A stretch of 64,000 bases of DNA from Salinicoccus luteus DSM 17002 (GTDB lineage: Bacteria > Bacillota > Bacilli > Staphylococcales > Salinicoccaceae): assembly GCF_000712035.1 (NCBI RefSeq), contig NZ_JONV01000007.1:62001-126000 (forward strand), read 5' to 3'. The stretch's first letter is position 1, and every line of letters begins with the position of its first letter. The translations under genes were made by a program, and so were the position numbers. Below the pieces are notes generated by a model, which was given only the letters and a program-made list of their open reading frames with translations, made no database searches and was not told where the DNA came from. This document shows, piece after piece, positions 32,855 through 41,113 of the stretch.

Positions 32855-32875
32855 TTGTCACACATTGCGTGACAA
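32855..32875 (+). promoter_or_regulatory. Candidate MtlR operator
   Basis: TTGTCAC and GTGACAA are perfect 7-bp arms around a 7-nt centre. This matches the Bacillus/Geobacillus MtlR site (TTGNCACA-N4-TGTGNCAA) except that the centre is 1 nt longer. The right arm overlaps the -35 box (GTGACA, 32869-32874) of the mtlA promoter. Confidence 0.7.
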
Positions 32876-32897
32876 ACCCGCTTTTTGTTTATATTGT
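32869..32897 (+). promoter_or_regulatory. mtlA promoter
   Basis: -35 GTGACA (32869-32874), a 17-nt spacer, and -10 TATTGT (32892-32897). The imperfect boxes fit a promoter needing an activator such as MtlR. Confidence 0.65.
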
Positions 32898-32908
32898 AAG
32901 CGCTCACT
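32895..32908 (+). promoter_or_regulatory. cre site (CcpA box)
   Basis: TGTAAGCGCTCACT matches the catabolite-responsive-element consensus TGWAARCGYTWNCW at all but one position. It overlaps the -10 region and likely start point, so CcpA would repress the mannitol operon when preferred sugars are present. Confidence 0.88.
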
Positions 32909-32957
32909 TTTAGGATTATTATTAAATTACACTAAATATTTACAAGGGGTGACAATT

Positions 32958-34739
32958 ATGTCCGAAGAAAAGAAAGGATTCTCCCGCAAGGTCCAGGCAT
33001 TCGGCTCTTTCCTGAGCAGCATGATCATGCCGAACATCGCCGCCTTCATCGCCTGGGGTCTGATTACCGCACTATTCATTGAAGCCGGATGGCTGCCGAA
33101 TGAAGAGCTTGCCGGCATGGTCGGCCCGATGATCACGTACCTCCTGCCGCTGCTCATCGCCTACACCGGCGGTAAGCTCGTCCACGACGTCCGCGGCGGG
33201 GTCGTCGGCTCCACTGCGACGATGGGGATCATTACAGCATTCCCCGACTCCCCGATGCTCCTCGGCGCCATGATCATGGGGCCGCTCGGCGGCTACCTGA
33301 TCAAACAGGTCGACCGTGTGCTTGTACCACGCATCCGCCAGGGGCTTGAGATGCTTGTCAATAACTTCTCTGCCGGCATCCTTGCCTTCCTGCTCGCGCT
33401 GTTTGGCTTCTACGGTCTCGGCCCCGTCGTATCCTGGCTGACGAACATGCTCGGAAAGCTCGTCGACATCGTCGTCGAAGCCGGCCTCCTGCCACTGGCG
33501 AGCATATTCATCGAGCCCGCAAAAGTCGTCTTCCTGAACAATGCCATCAACCATGGTGTTCTGACACCACTGGCCACAGAAGAAGTTCAGGAAGCGGGAC
33601 GCTCCATACTATTCACGCTCGAATCCAACCCCGGTCCCGGTCTCGGCATCCTTGTCGCCTACATGGTGTTCGGCAAGGGGACTGCACGTGCAACTGCACC
33701 GGGTGCTGCCATCATCCAGTTCGTCGGTGGTATCCATGAGATCTACTTCCCGTACATTCTCATGAAACCGCTGCTCGTCGTCGCCGCAATACTCGGTGGT
33801 GCAACAGGCATCTTCACTTTCAGCCTGTTCGGTTTCGGACTTTCCGGTCCTCCGGCACCAGGCAGCATCATCGCGTACTTCGCCATGACGCCAAGGGGCG
33901 AGCATCTGATCATGTTCCTCGGCGTATTCGCAGCCGCACTCGTCTCCTTCATCGTAGCTTCACTCATACTGAAGTTCACCCGCCAGCCTGACGATGACAT
34001 TGTCGGCGCGACGGAGAAGATGGAAGCGACCAAAGGCAGGAAATCTTCCGTTGCAGGCTCCCTGACACAGGCTGAGGCTGCCGAGACGGAAACTGCAGAA
34101 GCTGCGACCTTCGACTATGGCAAAGTGGACAAGATCGTCTTCGCCTGTGACGCCGGCATGGGTTCAAGTGCCATGGGCGCCGGCATGCTGAAGAATAAGT
34201 TCAAAAAAGAAGGACTCGACATCGAAGTCACGAATTCGGCCATCAACCAGCTGAAGGGTGATGAAGACATCATCATCACACAGAAGACGCTGACTGAAAG
34301 GGCCGAAAGCAAAGTGCCTACTGCCAAGCATATTTCGGTCGACAACTTCCTCAACAGTCCGAAATATGATGAACTGACGGAAGAACTGAAGCGGGAGCAG
34401 AAAGGCTCAACAACAGACGGCCAGGAAGCAGCGGACGCGCCATTCGACTACAGTCAAGTCGACAAAATCGTCTTCGCCTGCGATGCCGGCATGGGTTCAA
34501 GTGCCATGGGCGCGGGTATGTTGAAGAATAAGTTCAAAAAAGAAGGGCTCGACATCGATGTCACGAATTCGGCCATCAACCAGCTGAAGGGTGATGAAGA
34601 CATCATCATCACACAGAAGACGCTGACTGAAAGGGCCGAAAGCAAAGTGCCTACTGCCAAGCATATTTCGGTCGACAACTTCCTCAACAGTCCGAAGTAT
34701 GATGAACTGACGGAAGAACTCAAGAAACACCAGAAATAG
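32958..34739 (+). CDS. mtlA: Mannitol PTS EIICB with duplicated EIIB domain
   Basis: A 593-residue mannitol permease of the phosphotransferase system. Residues 1-345 form the EIIC membrane domain (FLSSMIMPNIAAFIAWGLIT onward). After a linker come two EIIB domains: residues 385-482 with phosphorylated Cys397, and 496-593 with Cys508, both in FACDAGMGSSAMGAG. Standard MtlA EIICB has one EIIB, so this protein is about 110 residues longer than usual. ATG at 32958 has AAGGGGTG upstream. The EIIA partner is the separate mtlF. The two B domains differ at only a few residues, mostly at their ends. Confidence 0.96.
   Translation: MSEEKKGFSRKVQAFGSFLSSMIMPNIAAFIAWGLITALFIEAGWLPNEELAGMVGPMITYLLPLLIAYTGGKLVHDVRGGVVGSTATMGIITAFPDSPMLLGAMIMGPLGGYLIKQVDRVLVPRIRQGLEMLVNNFSAGILAFLLALFGFYGLGPVVSWLTNMLGKLVDIVVEAGLLPLASIFIEPAKVVFLNNAINHGVLTPLATEEVQEAGRSILFTLESNPGPGLGILVAYMVFGKGTARATAPGAAIIQFVGGIHEIYFPYILMKPLLVVAAILGGATGIFTFSLFGFGLSGPPAPGSIIAYFAMTPRGEHLIMFLGVFAAALVSFIVASLILKFTRQPDDDIVGATEKMEATKGRKSSVAGSLTQAEAAETETAEAATFDYGKVDKIVFACDAGMGSSAMGAGMLKNKFKKEGLDIEVTNSAINQLKGDEDIIITQKTLTERAESKVPTAKHISVDNFLNSPKYDELTEELKREQKGSTTDGQEAADAPFDYSQVDKIVFACDAGMGSSAMGAGMLKNKFKKEGLDIDVTNSAINQLKGDEDIIITQKTLTERAESKVPTAKHISVDNFLNSPKYDELTEELKKHQK
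34110..34402 (+). repeat. Direct repeat copy 1 (first EIIB domain of mtlA)
   Basis: This segment and 34443-34735 are in-frame direct repeats offset by exactly 333 nt (111 codons). A 137-nt stretch, 34227-34363, is identical to 34560-34696 at every base, including silent positions. The outer parts carry several silent differences. Confidence 0.95.
34443..34735 (+). repeat. Direct repeat copy 2 (second EIIB domain of mtlA)
   Basis: Second copy of the EIIB-coding repeat; see 34110-34402. Between the copies is a 40-nt linker coding for a short Gly/Ser/Asp/Ala-rich tether. Confidence 0.95.
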
Positions 34740-34763
34740 AGATGAATACAAGGAGGTGCCATT

Positions 34764-36761
34764 ATGATCAGTTCTCGGGAGAAAAAAATCATCAACGAGC
34801 TCATCTATCATAATGGCACCTTTCTGCTCATCAAGGAACTCGCAGACACCCTGGGGGTGTCCTCAAGGACCATCCACCGGGAACTGAAGAACGTCACCGA
34901 TACGCTTGGTCAGCTCGGCATAGAGCTGATCAGGGAGTACAGAAAAGGCGTAAAGCTAGAACTTGGCCCGGGTGACATCGATAAACTCACCACCTTCATC
35001 AATACGCACGCGGGCAAGGATTTGAGCAACGAAGAGAAGAAGGTCGCACTCATCTATAATCTGATGCTGAATCCGGAAGGCCTCAAGAAGAGCGCCCTCG
35101 CCGTCGAACTCGGGGTCAGCGAGCACAAGGTCGATGAGCTGATCGAACAGATGGCTGCGCCCCTTGAGGCTTCGGGCCTTGAAATCAGAAAGACGCGCGC
35201 CATCGGTATACAGCTTGTCGGAGATGGACTGAATAAGCAGAATTTCCTGGCCGACATGATGGTCAATGAGCTCAATTCGAACAGCATCTACTCGGTCATC
35301 GAGAACAACTTCGTCTTCAGCTCCCTCGTCAACAGCAATATCATGGGGCTGCTTGAAGCCGACACCATCTTCAAAGTGGAACGGCTGCTCATGGATGAAC
35401 TCGAGGTGCTGCCCTATCAGCTGACTGAAAATGCATACTTGAATCTGACACTGCATATCGTGCTCGCAATCGACCGCACCGAACATTCACAAAGCATCTC
35501 GGTCAAGCAGTCCCTCAAGGATGAACTGCGGAATACACAGGAATTCGAAGTGTCCTTGGCGCTCACCCTAAAGCTCGAAGATGAATTTTCCATCACATTC
35601 CCTGAAGAAGAGGTATATTTCATCTGCATGCACCTCCGGGGGAGTAGAAGAAAGTCGCGGGAGGCTGATGAAGCGGACTCCATCGAACTGCTTACCAGTG
35701 CATTCATTGATGCAGTGAGCCACAGGATGAACTATCCCTTCTATGCCTATCCGGAACTCAAGGAGGGGCTGATACTTCATATCGAACCGACGCTGCACCG
35801 GATGGCCTCCGGCATCATCACAGCCAATCCCCTGCTTGATTCGATAAAGGAAAGTTATCCGGCCCTGTTCGAAATCGTCGGTGAATGCTTCCGTCAGCAC
35901 TTCAAGGTGGAGAAGCTCACCGAATCGGAGATCGGCTTCCTCACCATACACTTTGGCGGTATACTGCATGCCAACCCAAGGATTGAAGTGACGACGGTCT
36001 GCTCCAGCGGCATCGGCACAAGCCGAATTCTCGCGAATCAGCTAAAGAGCAGATTCAACAATATATTCATCCGGCAGGAACTCTCGATATCCGAAATTGC
36101 AGATAAGGAGATCCATGACGGGGAACTGGTGCTGAGCACAGTGCCGCTCGACCTTGAGAACTATATACTCGTCAGCCCCCTGCTTGATGCAAATGACGAA
36201 AAGAAGATCACAGAGGCGATGGCCCACATGGATGCCGCCCCGCTTCCAAAAGCGGCGGGGACCACCACAATGTCGGAAGTCAATCCAGACCGCGTAATCC
36301 AGGTTTCGGAACTCTATCTCAACCGCTCCTCCATCACCAGGGAGGAGCAAACCGATGCCCTCTCCTCAATCCGTGACGCACTGGACTCGGAAGCTGACAT
36401 GCCGGAAGAAGACATCGACCGGGTCGTCCTGCAATTGAAGGACCGTTTCGAAGCAACTGGCTTCATCATCGGGGAGGATGGATTTTCCTATCCCCACATC
36501 AGGTCTCCGCTCATCAAGCACCACAGAATTGTTTTCATCCATAACTGTGGAGGTATAGAAGATAGGAACTACCTTGGGGAAGAAGTGACGGTCAACCACC
36601 AGATCATACTCCTTGTCCCGGAAGATACGCTTGCCGCTGAAGCGATCAGTGAGCTGAGTGTTCTGTTCGGGGAGCATCACATGAATATCCATGAACTTTA
36701 TGAAAACCCGCAAAAAATAGAAGAAGCAATCAAGAACCACTTACGGACAATCTATAAATAG
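34764..36761 (+). CDS. mtlR: Mannitol operon activator MtlR (PRD-containing)
   Basis: A 665-residue transcription activator controlled by PTS phosphorylation. In order: helix-turn-helix (LADTLGVSSRTIHRELKNV, about residues 26-44), a second winged helix, two PRD domains (about 180-400), an EIIB-Gat-like domain with Cys in TTVCSSGIGTSRILANQL (about 412), and an EIIA-like domain with His in FSYPHIRSP (about 575). In Bacillus, phosphorylation of PRD2 by HPr activates it, and phosphorylation of the EIIB-like Cys inactivates it. It lies 24 nt after mtlA. Confidence 0.95.
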   Translation: MISSREKKIINELIYHNGTFLLIKELADTLGVSSRTIHRELKNVTDTLGQLGIELIREYRKGVKLELGPGDIDKLTTFINTHAGKDLSNEEKKVALIYNLMLNPEGLKKSALAVELGVSEHKVDELIEQMAAPLEASGLEIRKTRAIGIQLVGDGLNKQNFLADMMVNELNSNSIYSVIENNFVFSSLVNSNIMGLLEADTIFKVERLLMDELEVLPYQLTENAYLNLTLHIVLAIDRTEHSQSISVKQSLKDELRNTQEFEVSLALTLKLEDEFSITFPEEEVYFICMHLRGSRRKSREADEADSIELLTSAFIDAVSHRMNYPFYAYPELKEGLILHIEPTLHRMASGIITANPLLDSIKESYPALFEIVGECFRQHFKVEKLTESEIGFLTIHFGGILHANPRIEVTTVCSSGIGTSRILANQLKSRFNNIFIRQELSISEIADKEIHDGELVLSTVPLDLENYILVSPLLDANDEKKITEAMAHMDAAPLPKAAGTTTMSEVNPDRVIQVSELYLNRSSITREEQTDALSSIRDALDSEADMPEEDIDRVVLQLKDRFEATGFIIGEDGFSYPHIRSPLIKHHRIVFIHNCGGIEDRNYLGEEVTVNHQIILLVPEDTLAAEAISELSVLFGEHHMNIHELYENPQKIEEAIKNHLRTIYK

Positions 36762-36777
36762 AAAGGAAATGATCACT

Positions 36778-37203
36778 ATGTTGAAGAAGGAAAACATTCT
36801 AATGGACCAGACAGTGAGTTCGAAGGAGGAGGCAATTGAAATGGCGGGCAGGCTGCTCGTGCAGCAGGGCGCCGTCGAGGAGGCCTACATCGACTCCATG
36901 CTGGAGCGGGAAAAGGTCGTCTCCACCTTCATGGGGAATGGGCTGGCAATCCCCCACGGCACAGACGAAGGGAAAACCTCCGTCATAGAGAGCGGCCTCT
37001 CCCTGGTACAGGTGCCGGCCGGTGTTGATTTTGACGGGAATGAAGCCAAAGTCGTACTCGGTATTGCCGGCAAGGATAATGAGCACCTTGACATGCTTCA
37101 AAAAATAGCAGTGCTCTTCTCTGAAGAGGAAAATGCCGAGCAGGTCATCAATGCATCTTCTGCCGACGAAATCATCGCACTCTTTGAAAATGAGGAGATA
37201 TGA
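36778..37203 (+). CDS. mtlF: Mannitol PTS EIIA component
   Basis: A 141-residue phosphocarrier that passes phosphate from HPr to the EIIB domains of MtlA. The active-site His60 lies in NGLAIPHGTDEGK, the family motif. ATG at 36778 is preferred to an ATG 9 nt upstream, which sits directly against the AAAGGAA ribosome-binding site. It follows mtlR by 16 nt and precedes mtlD by 1 nt. Confidence 0.95.
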   Translation: MLKKENILMDQTVSSKEEAIEMAGRLLVQQGAVEEAYIDSMLEREKVVSTFMGNGLAIPHGTDEGKTSVIESGLSLVQVPAGVDFDGNEAKVVLGIAGKDNEHLDMLQKIAVLFSEEENAEQVINASSADEIIALFENEEI

Positions 37204-37204
37204 T

Positions 37205-38311
37205 ATGAAAGCCGTTCATTTTGGTGCCGGAAACATCGGTCGTGGGTTCATCGGCAAAGTACTGCATGATAACGGATATGAAATCACATTCGCAGACGTC
37301 AATGATGAAATCATAGACGCGCTGAACAGGGACCAGAAATATACTGTGCATATCGCCGAAGAGAATGGCGACGCCTATGAAATCAGCGGAGTGAAAGGTG
37401 TCCATACCGCACAGGACAAAGAAGATTTGGCCCAGGCTATAGCGGAGGCCGATATCATCACGACAGCAGTCGGCGCCAATATTCTGCCGATCATCGCTAA
37501 AACCATTGCCCCCCACCTGGAACAGCGCGGGGAAGGCAGGCCGCTCAACATTATCGCCTGTGAAAATGCCGTCCTTGCTACAGATACGCTGAAGACGGCC
37601 ATCGCTTCAGAAGTCGGTACGCATGCATTCACCAACATCGGCTTCCCGAACTCTGCAGTGGACCGCATCGTACCGATTCAGAAGAACGAAAATATCCTTG
37701 ATGTGAAGGTCGAGCCTTTCTACGAATGGGTCATCGAAGCCGACAGCTGGATGGGTGATGACAAGCTCGATGGCGTGAACTATGTTCCCGACCTCATGCC
37801 CTATATCGAAAGGAAGCTGTTCACTGTAAACACAGGACACGCCGCCATCGCCTATTACGGAAAGACGCTCGGCTACAGAAGCGTTTCGGAAGCGATGCAG
37901 GACGATGAAGTCGTCGTCTTCCTGAAGAATGTGCTCAATGAGACGACCCTCTACCTCACAGAAAACTACGACTTTACGCAGGCAGAACAGTCCCAGTATA
38001 TCGACAAGATCATCGGCAGGTTCAAAAACCCATATCTCTCCGATGACCTCAACCGTGTCGGCCGGGGCGTGCTCAGGAAACTCGGTCCGAATGACCGCAT
38101 CATCAAACCGCTCGTGTACCTGCATGAAAACGGCCACGACCACGATGCATTGTCGGAACTGGTTGTGCATGCCCTGAAGTTCGACAACCAGGATGATCCT
38201 GAACAGGTCGAGATGAATCAGACCATCTCTGAGAAGGGCATCACGCATTTCCTCTCCACACACAGCGGTCTGGGTCAGGGATTGTTGGAAGAGATTGAAG
38301 CAAAAATCTGA
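37205..38311 (+). CDS. mtlD: Mannitol-1-phosphate 5-dehydrogenase
   Basis: A 368-residue NAD-dependent enzyme converting mannitol-1-phosphate to fructose-6-phosphate, so imported mannitol enters glycolysis. The N-terminal nucleotide loop is AVHFGAGNIGRGFIGK; the catalytic helix carries KLFTVNTGHAAIAYYGKTLG (Lys-x4-Asn-x2-His pattern). The start at 37205, with GAGGAGATATGAT upstream, lies 1 nt after mtlF; a longer frame from 37133 is a reading of mtlF in another phase. Last gene of the operon, followed by a terminator. Confidence 0.97.
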   Translation: MKAVHFGAGNIGRGFIGKVLHDNGYEITFADVNDEIIDALNRDQKYTVHIAEENGDAYEISGVKGVHTAQDKEDLAQAIAEADIITTAVGANILPIIAKTIAPHLEQRGEGRPLNIIACENAVLATDTLKTAIASEVGTHAFTNIGFPNSAVDRIVPIQKNENILDVKVEPFYEWVIEADSWMGDDKLDGVNYVPDLMPYIERKLFTVNTGHAAIAYYGKTLGYRSVSEAMQDDEVVVFLKNVLNETTLYLTENYDFTQAEQSQYIDKIIGRFKNPYLSDDLNRVGRGVLRKLGPNDRIIKPLVYLHENGHDHDALSELVVHALKFDNQDDPEQVEMNQTISEKGITHFLSTHSGLGQGLLEEIEAKI

Positions 38312-38316
38312 TATGA

Positions 38317-38346
38317 ATGCCCCGGCTCAATGAGCCGGGGCATTTT
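38317..38346 (+). terminator. Intrinsic terminator of the mannitol operon
   Basis: Stem ATGCCCCGGCTCA / TGAGCCGGGGCAT with a 1-nt turn, followed by TTTT. Confidence 0.92.
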
Positions 38347-38354
38347 CACGTTGG

Positions 38355-38370
38355 ATATATATATATATAT
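38355..38370. repeat. AT dinucleotide repeat
   Basis: A run of about eight AT units between the mtl terminator and the catalase promoter. Such tracts can slip in replication; no function is evident. Confidence 0.8.
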
Positions 38371-38408
38371 GATTCAAGCAAAAACACACTGAACTTTTCG
38401 ACATCTAT

Positions 38409-38434
38409 GTTAATTCTAGAAGAAAGCCGGGTAA
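38409..38434 (+). promoter_or_regulatory. Possible SigB-type promoter of the catalase gene
   Basis: GTTAAT (38409-38414), a 14-nt spacer, and GGGTAA (38429-38434), close to the general-stress sigma factor consensus GTTTAA-N12-15-GGGTAT. Large-subunit catalases of bacilli are known SigB targets, which supports the reading; the -35 match is only partial. Confidence 0.5.
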
Positions 38435-38472
38435 AGTTCCTATAGAGTCTAAAATATTCAGGAGGTATTTTA

Positions 38473-40467
38473 ATGTCCAGGAAAAAAGATGAACTGAATC
38501 AAAGGGACACGATTGACAATACGAAGGAAGCGCCACTGACCACGAACCAGGGACTGCCGATGAGCGAAGATGAATTCTCACTCAAGGCGGGTGAACGCGG
38601 ACCCACCTTGATGGAGGACTTCCACTTCCGTGAAAAGATGACCCACTTCGACCATGAACGGATTCCGGAGCGTATCGTCCATGCCCGCGGATTCGCAGTA
38701 CATGGTGAATTTGAAGTATATGAATCGCTGGAAAAATATACGCGGGCCAAATTCCTTACCGAGCCCGGCAAGAAGACGCCGGTATTCACCCGCTTCTCCA
38801 CAGTGGCCGGCAACCGCGGATCGATGGACATCCCGCGTGACGTGCGCGGTTTTGCGACGAAGTTCTATACTGAAGAAGGTAACTTCGATCTTGTGGCCAA
38901 CAACATGCCGGTATTCTTCATGCAGGATGCAATCAAATTCCCCGATTTCGTCCATGCCGTAAAACCTGAACCACACAATGAAATCCCACAGGCCGCTTCC
39001 GCCCACAATACATTCTGGGACTGGGTATCGGAAAACACCGAAAGCGCCCATATGGTCATGTGGCTGATGAGTGACCGTGCCATTCCGAGAAGCCTCACGA
39101 TGATGGAAGGCTTCGGCGTCCATACGTTCAGGCTGGTCAATGCAGAGGGCAAAAGCCACTTCGTCAAATTCCACTGGAAACCGAAATTTGGTACCCATCA
39201 GGTACTCTGGGATGAGGCACAGATGATCAACGGCAAAAACATAGACTTCAACCGCATGGAACTGTGGCAGAACATCGAGAAAGGCATTCCTGCGGAATTC
39301 GAGTTGGGACTGCAGGTCATCCCTGAAGAAGACGAATTTGAAATGGAATTCGACATCCTGGACCCCACCAAGATATGGCCGGAAGAGGAAGTGCCTGTGC
39401 AGATCGTCGGGAAGCTGACATTGAACCAGAACGTGGACAACTACTTTGCAGAGACCGAGCAGGTTGCGTTCCACCCTGGACACGTCGTTCCCGGCATCGA
39501 CTTCACCAATGATCCATTGCTTCAGGGCCGACTGTTCTCCTATACGGATACCCAGCTGATCCGTCTCGGCGGACCGAACTTCCATCAGATTCCAATCAAC
39601 CGTCCAATCTGTCCATTCGCCAACAACCAGCGTGACGGCTACAACCAGATGTACATCCATAAGGGGAAAACCTCATATCACAAAAACGCCATGAACAATA
39701 ATCAGCCTGAACCGTTGGCTGCTGAAAAAGGAGGATACGAGCATTACAGCGAGAAGGTCGAAGGCAGGAAAGTCCGTGCCAGGAGTGAAAGCTTCACGGA
39801 CCACTTCAGTCAGGCCAAACTCTTCCTGAATTCCATGTCGGAAACAGAAAGGCAGCATATATATGATGCCTTGAGCTTTGAACTGGGCAAATGTGATATG
39901 GAAATTCGGGAGAATGCCATCTACAAGCTGTTGAACAAAATAGACCGTGACATGACTGAATATGTCGCTGACAGGGTCGGTGTGGAAGCTCCACCGGAAG
40001 TGGAGGAATCCACCTACTCCAAACGCTCCCCAGCCCTCAGCATGGAAAATACCAACTTCTCCCTCGAAACACGCACAGTCGGTGTCATGCTCACACCGGA
40101 TGTCGCTGAACAGACGTTGAAGGAGACGAAGTCCAAGCTTGAAGAGAAAGGACTCCAGGTTACGTTCATAGCCGATAAGATATACAGGATTGGGGACATC
40201 ACTGTCGATGAAACATTCGATACCGTCCACTGTGTCCTCTTCGATTCAATGATCCTATTGAAAGGTGAGGAACAACCGCCTGCACCGGTCATCGAAAACC
40301 TGGAAATTGCGTATAAGCATAAGAAGGCAATCGGATACGGCATCGATTCCGGTGATATATTCGATATGCTCTCCTTCACCAAGGAAGACAAAGGTGTCGC
40401 AGACATTGAACAGGACCTCGACGGCTTCCTCGAAGCGGTCAAAGGCCACAGGGTCTGGGACAGATAG
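38473..40467 (+). CDS. katE: Large-subunit heme catalase (KatE, clade 2)
   Basis: A 664-residue catalase that splits hydrogen peroxide. Visible sites are the distal His in IVHARGFAVHGEFEVYE (about residues 75-91), the distal Asn in DLVANNMPVFF, and the heme-ligand Tyr in GRLFSYTDTQLIRLG. The extra C-terminal flavodoxin-like domain (about residues 525-664, starting TRTVGVMLTPDV) marks the large-subunit class. The N-terminal extension before FHFREKM is also typical. RBS AGGAGGT. Monocistronic, with a possible SigB promoter; no PerR box was recognised. Confidence 0.96.
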   Translation: MSRKKDELNQRDTIDNTKEAPLTTNQGLPMSEDEFSLKAGERGPTLMEDFHFREKMTHFDHERIPERIVHARGFAVHGEFEVYESLEKYTRAKFLTEPGKKTPVFTRFSTVAGNRGSMDIPRDVRGFATKFYTEEGNFDLVANNMPVFFMQDAIKFPDFVHAVKPEPHNEIPQAASAHNTFWDWVSENTESAHMVMWLMSDRAIPRSLTMMEGFGVHTFRLVNAEGKSHFVKFHWKPKFGTHQVLWDEAQMINGKNIDFNRMELWQNIEKGIPAEFELGLQVIPEEDEFEMEFDILDPTKIWPEEEVPVQIVGKLTLNQNVDNYFAETEQVAFHPGHVVPGIDFTNDPLLQGRLFSYTDTQLIRLGGPNFHQIPINRPICPFANNQRDGYNQMYIHKGKTSYHKNAMNNNQPEPLAAEKGGYEHYSEKVEGRKVRARSESFTDHFSQAKLFLNSMSETERQHIYDALSFELGKCDMEIRENAIYKLLNKIDRDMTEYVADRVGVEAPPEVEESTYSKRSPALSMENTNFSLETRTVGVMLTPDVAEQTLKETKSKLEEKGLQVTFIADKIYRIGDITVDETFDTVHCVLFDSMILLKGEEQPPAPVIENLEIAYKHKKAIGYGIDSGDIFDMLSFTKEDKGVADIEQDLDGFLEAVKGHRVWDR

Positions 40468-40480
40468 TTTCCATTATTTT

Positions 40481-40508
40481 CTCCCTCCTATTCAGGAGGG
40501 AGTTTTTT
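40481..40508 (+). terminator. Intrinsic terminator of katE
   Basis: Stem CTCCCTCCT / AGGAGGGAG with loop ATTC and six T residues. Confidence 0.93.
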
Positions 40509-40565
40509 ATGTCCATGCGGATCGTCATCCTCTGCGCCTCTTCGAAAAGTGTCACATATTATCTT

Positions 40566-40627
40566 TTGACCACCCCTCCCCAGCGTGATAGAATATGAAA
40601 TGTTTCAATTAGTTGAGCATACTCAAC
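40566..40627 (+). promoter_or_regulatory. Promoter and operator of the marR-MMPL operon
   Basis: -35 TTGACC (40566-40571), a 17-nt spacer, and -10 TAGAAT (40589-40594). About 11 nt after the expected start point lies the inverted repeat GTTGAG-CATA-CTCAAC (40612-40627). This is well placed for autorepression by the MarR protein encoded next. Confidence 0.72.
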
Positions 40628-40648
40628 AATCAAGCGGGGTCTGGTATT

Positions 40649-41113
40649 ATGAAAAGGAAAAATGACATCGTACATAACCTGAGAGACATATACGGATACG
40701 GCTACACGAAAGTTTTCAGCGATGTGACGGATTCCGTCGCGCGCATGCATATTTCGAAGACCCAGATGGACATCATCAAGTATATCTACCTCAAAGGCCA
40801 TGCTACACCCTCTGCACTTGCTTCGGAGCTGAATGTGCAAAGGAGTGCGATTACGCATACCGTCAAAAAGCTCGAACGCAAGAACCTGGTGACGGTCAAG
40901 CAGAACGAGCTGACGAATGACAGGCGTTCCAAGCTCATCTACATGACCCATGATGCAGAGGAACTGCTGGAGGAATTCATGGACAATATCCTTGAAAAGA
41001 TCAGGGAAGATGTCGGTGAACTGTCCCAGGAGGAAGAACGCACACTGCACGATGCCACACTGACAATATTGAAATACATACCTGGAGGTATACACGATGA
41101 AACACATTCTTAA
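40649..41113 (+). CDS. MarR family transcriptional regulator
   Basis: A 154-residue winged-helix repressor. The DNA-binding core is ATPSALASELNVQRSAITHTVKKLERKNLV with the wing QNELTNDRRSKLIYMT. MarR proteins typically repress a neighbouring efflux gene and are released by a small lipophilic ligand. It overlaps the MMPL transporter gene by 17 nt, so that is the probable target. ATG at 40649 is chosen since the longer frame from 40613 would include the operator; the RBS is weak (GGGGTCTGG). Confidence 0.9.
   Translation: MKRKNDIVHNLRDIYGYGYTKVFSDVTDSVARMHISKTQMDIIKYIYLKGHATPSALASELNVQRSAITHTVKKLERKNLVTVKQNELTNDRRSKLIYMTHDAEELLEEFMDNILEKIREDVGELSQEEERTLHDATLTILKYIPGGIHDETHS

Noticed and set aside
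34110-34735. Assembly duplication in mtlA
   Set aside because: The copies differ at several silent and coding positions at their ends and are joined in frame by a distinct linker, so a simple assembly error is unlikely, though long reads would settle it.
38435-38472. PerR box in front of katE
   Set aside because: No TTATAAT-N-ATTATAA-like dyad was found; only a SigB-like pair of boxes.
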